8,448 nucleotides of DNA from Chromatiales bacterium (GTDB lineage Bacteria; Pseudomonadota; Gammaproteobacteria; Chromatiales; Chromatiaceae): positions 1 through 8,448 of the forward strand of contig JAKSCN010000568.1 of assembly GCA_022360595.1 (NCBI GenBank). The letters are read 5' to 3'. The position numbers and the translations under genes are program-made. The notes beneath the pieces were generated by a model. It saw only the letters and a program-made list of their open reading frames with translations. It did no database searches and was not told the origin of the DNA. Below, piece by piece: positions 1 through 4,945 of this stretch (positions are counted from its first letter, which is position 1; the number at the start of each line of letters is the position of its first letter).

Positions 1-147
1 ATCGGGATTTTGTTGTCGGGTTGGTCAGATGTCCATTGGTTTCTCTATGTAACCCCAGTGCTGTTTACGCTTTTCAGTGTTACGGGTGTTTGCCCGGCGA
101 CGATTAAGCAGAAATATTTTTCTGCACCCTTAAGAGGCGGTAGTTGA
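1..147 (+). CDS. C-terminal fragment of a small membrane protein, possibly DUF2892/YgaP-like
   Basis: Frame 1 is open from the window edge to a TGA at 145-147, giving 48 residues of a protein whose start lies outside. The visible part begins IGILLSGWSDVHWFLYVTP and continues with a hydrophobic stretch, then TGVCPATIKQKYF and a short polar tail. This reads as the last membrane segment of an inner-membrane protein. The 'TG.CP' ending after a hydrophobic helix recalls the DUF2892 (YgaP membrane domain) family, but that resemblance is from memory and the fragment is short. It points toward the convergent rtcR gene and shows no link to RNA repair. Confidence 0.45.
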   Translation: MGILLSGWSDVHWFLYVTPVLFTLFSVTGVCPATIKQKYFSAPLRGGS

Positions 148-164
148 TTCTAATGGCGTCAGCC

Positions 165-183
165 TAAAACCGTTTCGGTTTTA
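165..183 (+). terminator. Terminator-like inverted repeat after the upstream gene
   Basis: TAAAACCG, a TTT loop and CGGTTTTA form a perfect 8-bp stem 17 bp after the TGA of the preceding gene. The T-run is part of the 3' arm rather than following it, so the GC core is only three pairs. It may act as a weak, possibly bidirectional, terminator. Confidence 0.4.
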
Positions 184-206
184 AACTATGGCAATAGCTG
201 CGTTTA

Positions 207-240
207 GAAAAGTCCCCCTCCTACTTAGCAGGGAGGGGGA
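207..240 (-). terminator. Intrinsic terminator of rtcR
   Basis: Read on the minus strand, TCCCCCTCC pairs with GGAGGGGGA (9 bp, GC-rich, about 10-nt loop) and is followed by CTTTTCT. It lies about 65 bp past the rtcR stop codon. In the plus direction the stem is not followed by T residues, so it probably serves rtcR only. Confidence 0.6.
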
Positions 241-304
241 AACACAATTCATGTGATCTTTGCTGTAACCCTCACTTTCTCTGATCGTGGTTTTTAAGCA
301 GCCA

Positions 305-1894
305 TTACTCAAAGTCTGAAAATTTAAGATCGTACTTTGTGAGTAGCTGCCTTAGGCGATGACTATCATTCTGAGACTTCTTCGCTGTTCTGCTTTGATC
401 AAACAGCAAACGCCCAGCTTCTGCCATTGAGCTGCTCTGTTTGCAGATCTGGGCGACCCCTGCAAGTTGTATATGGTCGAACAGGTCCAGTTTTGGATGC
501 AGATCACTATCCAAGTATTGAGCGGTGATTGCTTTAGGGTTCCAGTCGTGCCGGCTGCTTCTCCAGTCGTGATTAAGGCGCTCAATCTCTTCCTTTACCA
601 CTGCTTCAGTAATGCGCCCGCCGGGTGCCAGTGTCGCCATGCGTGTTATGCTGGCGCTTAGGTCACGAAAGTTGGCGCTCCAAGTCGCTTCCGGGCTGTA
701 GGCAAATTTGAGGTAACGGTTGCGGGCGCTTTTGTTAAAGCTGACGAGTGAACCTGCTTTTACGGCAAAGCGTTCCAGCTCATACTCCAGGTTCACTTCA
801 AAGTCTTCCATGCGCTCTTTCAAACCCGGTAGGCGATAGGTCCATAAGTTGATGCGGGCCAGCAGATCTTCACGGAACTTGCCCTCTCGCACATCTTTGA
901 AAAGATCATGATTGGTACCGGCGATAAGTTGAAAGTTGCTGCTGACGGGGGTGTCTGAACCAAAGGGCATGAAATTCTTGTCTTCAATGGCGCGCAGTAG
1001 CATGGCCTGTTCATCCAGTCCCAATTCGCCAATTTCATCCAGGAATAGCACGCCGTCGTTTGCCTCAAGCAGCAAGCCTGCGCGTTGAGTCGCAGCACCC
1101 GTGAAAGCCCCTTTCTTGTGGCCGAACAGGGCTGACATGGCATTCTCGCCGCGCAGGGTGGCGCAGTTTACTTCGACGAGCTGCCCTTTTACTCGGGCTC
1201 GTTGCTGTTTGAGGTGGTAGATTCTTTTTGCCAGTAGCGACTTGCCTGCGCCTGTTGGGCCGGTCAGGAGAATGGGGTCATCAGAGTTGATGGATATCTT
1301 CTCCAGTTGGGCAATGACGCGGTTGAATTCACGGTTTTTGGTCTCTATGCCGCCTTTGAGATAGACGGTTCCCTCCTGGTGCTCTTTGGAGTAGCGTGAA
1401 GCAATCTGATCATACTTGGAGATATCGAGATCGATAATCTGATAGACACCCGGTGCAGTTTTATCCCGGCTGGGTGGCGAGGTTTGAATCAGACGCCCCG
1501 GTAGATAAAGAGCCTCGGTGAGCAGGAACAGACAGATCTGGGCGACATGGGTGCCGGTGGTGATGTGAATCAGGTAGTTCTCTTTTTCCCGATCAAAACT
1601 GTACTGCTTGGCGAAGTCGAGCAGGCTGCTGTAGACCTGTTCAAAATCCCAAGGGTCGTCAAATTCAACGTGGTGGTGCTGAACTCTGGTTTCCGGTGAG
1701 ACACGTTGAATATCTTCGGTAACCAGATCGGCTAAACGCTGAAAGCTGGGTTGGAAGATCAGCTCCAGGCGGTCGATCAATAGATCTTCATGCTGACAGA
1801 GGGAGAGGGTGGGGCGCCACTTCTCCCAGCGTTTTCTGCCGCGACCCCGTTGATCCAGCATGGTGCCCAGCAGGCTGATAGCAACTGTCTTCAA
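305..1894 (-). CDS. rtcR: RtcR, CARF-domain sigma-54 activator of the RNA repair operon
   Basis: RtcR is the bacterial enhancer-binding protein that switches on rtcBA with sigma-54 RNA polymerase. Residue numbers here count from the upstream TTG at 1906 (533 aa). Residues 1-180 are the divergent CARF sensor, with RWEKWRPTLSLCQHE, a DPWDFE block and ITTGTHVAQIC (115-125). The AAA+ domain (about 185-430) has Walker A GPTGAGKS (216-223), the sigma-54 contact loop GAFTGA (266-271), Walker B VLFLDE (286-291) and FRED..AR arginine-finger residues near 344-351. The C-terminal segment with EAGRLLF is the likely DNA-binding part. Similarity to E. coli RtcR is end to end. I prefer the TTG at 1892-1894 (529 aa): it has GGAG six bases upstream and matches the short E. 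coli N-terminus, whereas the TTG at 1906 overlaps that GGAG. In Salmonella the CARF domain binds 5' tRNA fragments with cyclic phosphate ends. Confidence 0.96.
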   Translation of the reverse strand: MKTVAISLLGTMLDQRGRGRKRWEKWRPTLSLCQHEDLLIDRLELIFQPSFQRLADLVTEDIQRVSPETRVQHHHVEFDDPWDFEQVYSSLLDFAKQYSFDREKENYLIHITTGTHVAQICLFLLTEALYLPGRLIQTSPPSRDKTAPGVYQIIDLDISKYDQIASRYSKEHQEGTVYLKGGIETKNREFNRVIAQLEKISINSDDPILLTGPTGAGKSLLAKRIYHLKQQRARVKGQLVEVNCATLRGENAMSALFGHKKGAFTGAATQRAGLLLEANDGVLFLDEIGELGLDEQAMLLRAIEDKNFMPFGSDTPVSSNFQLIAGTNHDLFKDVREGKFREDLLARINLWTYRLPGLKERMEDFEVNLEYELERFAVKAGSLVSFNKSARNRYLKFAYSPEATWSANFRDLSASITRMATLAPGGRITEAVVKEEIERLNHDWRSSRHDWNPKAITAQYLDSDLHPKLDLFDHIQLAGVAQICKQSSSMAEAGRLLFDQSRTAKKSQNDSHRLRQLLTKYDLKFSDFE

Positions 1895-1935
1895 AGTTAT
1901 CTCCAAAGATATAAAAATATCAAAAAAGATAGATT

Positions 1936-1963
1936 ATTGTATTACTTAGTAAAAGTCAGTCAT
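1936..1963 (-). promoter_or_regulatory. Candidate sigma-70 promoter of rtcR
   Basis: On the minus strand ATGACT (1958-1963, 4 of 6 matches to the -35 consensus) and TACAAT (1936-1941, 5 of 6) are separated by 16 bp. Transcription would start about 35 bp before the proposed rtcR TTG. The region is very AT-rich, so chance matches are likely. Confidence 0.35.
1942..1952. promoter_or_regulatory. Palindrome TTACT-T-AGTAA, possible RtcR site or operator
   Basis: A perfect 5-bp inverted repeat around a single T lies inside the spacer of the candidate rtcR promoter and roughly 120 bp upstream of the predicted rtcB transcription start, within normal enhancer distance for a sigma-54 activator. A second inverted repeat, ACAAT-TG-ATTGT, sits at 2004-2015. 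Assigning either to RtcR is inference. Confidence 0.3.
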
Positions 1964-2042
1964 TTTCTGTTTTCATGCTTAATAGAAATAAAATCATTTA
2001 AAAACAATTGATTGTATTTTTATTTTCTCTATCAATGAAAAG

Positions 2043-2059
2043 TTGGCACGGCGGCTGCT
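2043..2059 (+). promoter_or_regulatory. Sigma-54 (-24/-12) promoter of rtcBA
   Basis: TTGGCACGGCGGCTGCT matches the consensus TGGCACG-N4-TTGCW with one mismatch (CTGC for TTGC). The invariant GG (2045-2046) and GC (2057-2058) are at the required distance. The predicted transcription start is near 2070, about 40 bp before the rtcB ATG. It fits the neighbouring gene for a sigma-54 activator, RtcR. AT-rich DNA upstream could bend between enhancer and promoter. Confidence 0.9.
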
Positions 2060-2110
2060 ATAAGGTGATTATGAAACGGATATTTTTAACGAAGTAAGGC
2101 AGATAGAGAG

Positions 2111-3346
2111 ATGTGTGATTCAAATTATGAAGTGATGAATACCCCTAACGGTGTGCCCATTAAGTCTTGGACTAAAGGTGTGCCTTTTGAGGCTGAAGCG
2201 CGTAAACAGCTCCACAATATTGCAACTCTGCCTTTTATCCATAAATGGGTTTCGGTGATGCCCGATGTGCATCTGGGTAAAGGCGCGACCATCGGTAGCG
2301 TGGTACCCACCATTGGTGCGGTGATTCCCGCGGCAGTGGGTGTTGATATCGGTTGCGGAATAATGGCGGTGAAAACCTCATTAACGGCGGAACAGTTGCC
2401 CGATAATCTGAGTGGTATTCGTGCTGCTATCGAACGTGCTGTGCCTCACGGTCGTTCCATCGGCCGTGGTCGTGGCGGTAAGCGCGATAAAGGTGCTTGG
2501 CATGATCTACCCGATGATGTGATGTCCGCGTGGGCTCCCTTGGCAGATGGTTTTGGCCGTTTGACAGAACAGCATCGGGTATTAAAGAACACCAATAATG
2601 TGTACCACCTGGGAACATTGGGAACCGGTAACCACTTTATTGAGGTGTGTCTGGATGAGGCAGGTAGTGTTTGGGTGATGTTGCATAGCGGATCACGCGG
2701 TGTCGGCAATCGTATTGGAACCTACTTCATTGAGCTGGCCAAGGAGGATATGGAGCGCTGGATGATCCAGTTGCCGGATAGAGACTTGGCCTACTTGCCG
2801 GAAGGTAGCAAGCACTTCGATCAGTACATCGAGGCTGTGGGGTGGGCGCAAGAGTATGCGCGTATCAATCGGGAAGTGATGATGGCGCGGGTAATCAAGG
2901 CGCTTCATAGTGAAATTCCGCTAGAGTTTACGACCCATGTGGAAGCGGTGAATTGTCACCATAACTATGTGTCGAGAGAGCACCACTACGGTAAGGATGT
3001 GCTGGTGACCCGTAAAGGTGCAGTGCGTGCCCGTAAGGGTGAGCTGGGTATTATTCCCGGTAGCATGGGTGCGCGCTCCTTCATCGTGCGCGGTCTGGGT
3101 AATGATGAGAGTTTCCATAGCTGTAGCCATGGGGCTGGGCGTGTGATGTCGCGTACTCAGGCGAAGAAGCTGATCACGCTGGATGAACACCTGGCCGCTA
3201 CAGCGGGAGTTGAGTGCCGCAAGGATAAGAATGTTATCGATGAGACGCCGGCCGCTTATAAGCCTATTGATAAGGTGATGGCGGCCCAGCAGGATCTGGT
3301 GGAAATTGTCCATACCTTGCGGCAGGTGGTGTGTGTAAAGGGATAA
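2111..3346 (+). CDS. rtcB: RtcB, GTP- and Mn2+-dependent RNA-splicing ligase
   Basis: RtcB joins RNA 2',3'-cyclic-phosphate or 3'-phosphate ends to 5'-OH ends through a guanylylated histidine; it repairs tRNA and rRNA cut by toxin endoribonucleases. The 411-residue protein is the usual length and aligns throughout with E. coli RtcB. Metal and active-site residues are present: D79 and C82 in VGVDIGCG, N174 and H175 in GTGNHFIE, H192 in LHSGSRG, H283-H284 in NCHHN, and the nucleotidyl-accepting H340 in CSHGAGR. The C-terminus is TLRQVVCVKG, as in E. coli. The ATG has a modest purine-rich GAGAG just upstream. It is the first gene after the sigma-54 promoter and is followed by rtcA after 15 bp. 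No archease gene is visible, which is normal for bacterial systems of this type. Confidence 0.98.
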   Translation: MCDSNYEVMNTPNGVPIKSWTKGVPFEAEARKQLHNIATLPFIHKWVSVMPDVHLGKGATIGSVVPTIGAVIPAAVGVDIGCGIMAVKTSLTAEQLPDNLSGIRAAIERAVPHGRSIGRGRGGKRDKGAWHDLPDDVMSAWAPLADGFGRLTEQHRVLKNTNNVYHLGTLGTGNHFIEVCLDEAGSVWVMLHSGSRGVGNRIGTYFIELAKEDMERWMIQLPDRDLAYLPEGSKHFDQYIEAVGWAQEYARINREVMMARVIKALHSEIPLEFTTHVEAVNCHHNYVSREHHYGKDVLVTRKGAVRARKGELGIIPGSMGARSFIVRGLGNDESFHSCSHGAGRVMSRTQAKKLITLDEHLAATAGVECRKDKNVIDETPAAYKPIDKVMAAQQDLVEIVHTLRQVVCVKG

Positions 3347-3361
3347 GAGGGAAGTGTAGTT

Positions 3362-4375
3362 ATGGTTGTAATTGATGGTTCGCAGGGAGAGGGTGGAGGT
3401 CAGATTTTGCGAACAGCGTTGTCACTGTCGATGGTGACCGGTAAGGCGTTACGGATAGAGAACATCCGTGCCAAACGGCCCAAGCCGGGATTGATGCGTC
3501 AGCACCTGACCTGTGTACAGGCAGCGCAAGCGATTAGCAGTGCAGATGTAAGCGGTGTGGAGTTGGGCTCCACGGCGATCACCTTCGTGCCGAAGGCGAT
3601 CAAGGCAGGGAACTACCATTTTGCTGTGGGCACCGCAGGCAGCACAACGCTGGTTTTTCAGACAGTGCTGCCGGCCCTGATGCTGGCTGATGCTGAATCG
3701 ACCCTGAGCTTTGAAGGTGGTACGCATAATCTCTCTGCACCGACTTTCGATTTTATTACGTTGGCCTATCTGCCGGCATTGAAACGGATGGGTATAGAGG
3801 TTGGTGCTCAGATCGAACGACATGGATTTTATCCACAGGGCGGTGGACGGTGGCAGGCGGTTATCAAGCCGGTGTCCGGTTTTCAACGACTGGATCTGTT
3901 GAGTGCTGGCCCACTCTTAAAGCGGGAGGCGGTGGTCACCACTGCCAATATACCTGGCCATGTGGCGCAGAGAGAGTTGGGGCAAGTTGCCAAACTCTGC
4001 CGCTGGCCTGATGAAGATCTGCACATTCAAAATGTTGAGTGTTTAGGTGGCGGCAATGTGGTGTCGATGCGTCTGCATCATCAGCACTGTTCAGAGCTGA
4101 TTGAATACATGGGACGCTTGGGCGTAACCGCAGAGAAAGTAGCGCGTAGTGCAATTGATGCGACTCGCCGTTATCAGGTGGCAAAAGTGCCGGTGGGAGA
4201 GCATCTGGCAGATCAACTGCTGCTACCGATGGCGATTGGCAAAGGCGGTGAGTTTCGCACTCTGAAACCGAGTCGCCATACGCTGACCAACATGGCGGTG
4301 ATTGAGCGCTTTATGGATAGGTGCTTCGCCACCAAGGAGTTGTCGAAGGATCGCTGGGAGATTGAGTTGACTTAA
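3362..4375 (+). CDS. rtcA: RtcA, RNA 3'-terminal phosphate cyclase
   Basis: RtcA converts RNA 3'-phosphate (and 2'-phosphate) ends to 2',3'-cyclic phosphate using ATP through an RtcA-AMP intermediate. The 337 residues match the family length. Visible family motifs are DGSQGEGGGQILRTALSLS (residues 5-23), RAKRPKPGL (36-44), the GTAGSTTLVFQTVLP block (90-104), HGFYPQGGG (154-162) and HLADQLLLPMA (281-291). The catalytic histidine is H306 in PSRHTLTN, equivalent to E. coli H309. Purines (GAGGGAAG) lie upstream of the ATG. It is co-transcribed with rtcB. In Salmonella RtcA is also needed to make the cyclic-phosphate tRNA fragments that activate RtcR, so it acts in signalling as well as in repair. 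Confidence 0.97.
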   Translation: MVVIDGSQGEGGGQILRTALSLSMVTGKALRIENIRAKRPKPGLMRQHLTCVQAAQAISSADVSGVELGSTAITFVPKAIKAGNYHFAVGTAGSTTLVFQTVLPALMLADAESTLSFEGGTHNLSAPTFDFITLAYLPALKRMGIEVGAQIERHGFYPQGGGRWQAVIKPVSGFQRLDLLSAGPLLKREAVVTTANIPGHVAQRELGQVAKLCRWPDEDLHIQNVECLGGGNVVSMRLHHQHCSELIEYMGRLGVTAEKVARSAIDATRRYQVAKVPVGEHLADQLLLPMAIGKGGEFRTLKPSRHTLTNMAVIERFMDRCFATKELSKDRWEIELT

Positions 4376-4399
4376 GGTCTGTTAATGGGCCAGGGAAAA

Positions 4400-4425
4400 G
4401 GCCGGGCAAAATGGGTTGTCCGGCC
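4400..4425 (+). repeat. Stable stem-loop just after rtcA
   Basis: GGCCGGGCAA pairs with TTGTCCGGCC, giving 10 bp with one G-U pair and a loop of six bases. It lies 25 bp past the rtcA stop. GCGATTG rather than a U-run follows, so it is not a typical intrinsic terminator. It may protect the rtcBA mRNA 3' end or mark a processing point before the tRNA-like segment. Confidence 0.6.
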
Positions 4426-4577
4426 GCGATTGAAGAGATGTTGTTTGAGCCTTATCCAAGGCTTGGACCAAAATCGTTTAGTGGATTTGTCACAGTCTGC
4501 GGAACCGGTTCTGAATGCCGGCCTGGCACAGCGGTCAATGACTGACTGTGTACCGATGTGACGAAATTGCTGAACAC

Positions 4578-4650
4578 CGCTTTATAGCTCAAGGGGTAGA
4601 GCATCTGAGTAATAACCAGATGGTTGTCGGTTCAAGTCCGACTAAAGCAG
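4578..4650 (+). ncRNA. tRNA-like cloverleaf 1 (unusual tRNA, tRNA mimic or pseudo-tRNA)
   Basis: All four tRNA arms can be drawn. The acceptor CGCTTTA (4578-4584) pairs with TAAAGCA (4643-4649) except for a C1-A72 mismatch. U8-A9 come next, then the D stem GCTC/GAGC with loop AAGGGGTA. The anticodon stem is TCTGA/CCAGA with an A-C mismatch at its base and loop GTAATAA (4609-4615), followed by a five-base variable region. The T arm is perfect, GTCGG-TTCAAGT-CCGAC (4626-4642), and G73 is at 4650. The apparent anticodon is AAU, which bacteria do not normally use. Position 32 is G instead of a pyrimidine, and no CCA is encoded (CGC follows). These points argue against an ordinary translating tRNA. 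The intact D and T arms suggest that the fold itself is kept. It lies 200 bp after rtcA on the same strand. Confidence 0.7.
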
Positions 4651-4651
4651 C

Positions 4652-4709
4652 GCGTTTGATACGCATAGTGGTAAAGCCTTCGGGCTGGGGTTCGAATCCC
4701 CTCTTTGTG
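4652..4709 (+). ncRNA. tRNA-like element 2, without a normal anticodon arm
   Basis: It begins two bases after element 1. It has a D-loop-like AGTGGTA (4667-4673) flanked by a poor stem GCAT/AAGC, then AGCC-TTCG-GGCT (4675-4686), a four-pair stem with the very stable C(UUCG)G tetraloop where the anticodon arm should be. A T arm GGGG-TTCGAAT-CCCC (4687-4701) with a canonical T loop follows. No proper seven-pair acceptor can be formed with CTTTGTG (4703-4709), and the D stem competes with the UUCG stem. GCGT/ACGC (4652-4655 with 4661-4664) may form a small hairpin at the 5' side. Such a reduced D/T-arm module resembles the tRNA-mimicking part described for bacterial Y RNAs. It may equally be a decayed tRNA gene. 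Confidence 0.5.
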
Positions 4710-4723
4710 AAAGCCAGAGTCCT

Positions 4724-4760
4724 GTTTTGAATCGCTTCGCGATGCAAAACCGTAGCATCG
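4724..4760 (+). repeat. Two mutually exclusive hairpins downstream of the tRNA-like pair
   Basis: GTTTTG (4724-4729) pairs with CAAAAC (4745-4750), enclosing ATCGC-TTC-GCGAT (4731-4743), an 11-bp hairpin with one mismatch. Alternatively CGATGC (4740-4745) pairs with GCATCG (4755-4760) around a nine-base loop. The two share bases 4740-4745 and cannot form together. Confidence 0.5.
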
Positions 4761-4767
4761 TGGCTGA

Positions 4768-4794
4768 GCTTGCCCGCTCAAGCAGGTATGCGGG
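4768..4794 (+). other. Possible H-type pseudoknot
   Basis: GCTTG (4768-4772) pairs with CAAGC (4779-4783). The bases inside that loop, CCCGC (4773-4777), pair with GCGGG (4790-4794). The order of strands is that of an H-type pseudoknot, although the first connecting loop would have no spare base unless one pair opens. Two 5-bp matches can arise by chance. Confidence 0.3.
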
Positions 4795-4934
4795 ATGATG
4801 ATGTTAGTTTCTTGATCACTCATTGCATCACATAGGTGATCGATGGATGAGAGAGTAATAACCGCTCAGCATTATGCCTATTTGTTTGATGTCACGCTCC
4901 GCCGCTGTGCTACAGGGACTCGCCAAATAAACAT

Positions 4935-4940
4935 AGGAGG
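4935..4940 (+). promoter_or_regulatory. Strong Shine-Dalgarno of the slipin gene
   Basis: AGGAGG stands five bases before the ATG at 4946. It is the best ribosome-binding site in the window and fixes the start of the slipin gene. It is stronger than those of rtcB and rtcA, so the distal gene should be well translated despite the long spacer. Confidence 0.8.
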
Positions 4941-4945
4941 CAGTT

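Larger units (their letters stand above)
4376..4945 (+). other. Structured non-coding region between rtcA and the slipin gene
   Basis: This 570-bp stretch has no open frame with a recognisable product. In order it contains a strong hairpin after rtcA (4400-4425), a smaller hairpin AGCCTT-ATCC-AAGGCT (4448-4463) that competes with TCCAA-GGC-TTGGA (4455-4467), a perfect palindrome GAACCGGTTC (4502-4511), two tRNA-like elements (4578-4650 and 4652-4709), competing hairpins (4724-4760), a possible pseudoknot (4768-4794) and an inverted repeat GATCAC/GTGATC (4814-4841). I see no convincing sigma-54 or sigma-70 promoter and no terminator with a U-run. The simplest reading is that it is transcribed through from rtcBA into the slipin gene as a structured spacer or as processed small RNAs. 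Confidence 0.6.

Noticed and set aside
2004..2015. IHF site around ACAATTGATTGT
   Set aside because: It misses a required position of the IHF consensus and the region is AT-rich throughout; I kept it only as an inverted repeat.
2071..2097. Eight-codon leader frame (MKRIFLTK) before rtcB
   Set aside because: The predicted sigma-54 start is at about 2070, so the ATG would be almost at the 5' end without a ribosome-binding site. It is probably chance.
4487..4515. TTGTCA as a sigma-70 -35 box upstream of the tRNA-like elements
   Set aside because: The hexamer at 17-bp spacing (TCTGAA) is a poor -10 box.
4524..4540. TGGCAC-like possible second sigma-54 promoter before the tRNA-like elements
   Set aside because: The -24 half TGGCAC is present, but at the correct spacing the -12 element reads TCAA, without the required GC.
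4548..4730. A 60-codon open frame on the plus strand across both tRNA-like elements
   Set aside because: It has no Shine-Dalgarno, no recognisable protein features, and its sequence is explained by the tRNA-like folds.
4761..4773. TGGCTGAGCTTGC as a possible sigma-54 promoter for the slipin gene
   Set aside because: The GG and GC elements are two bases too close together.
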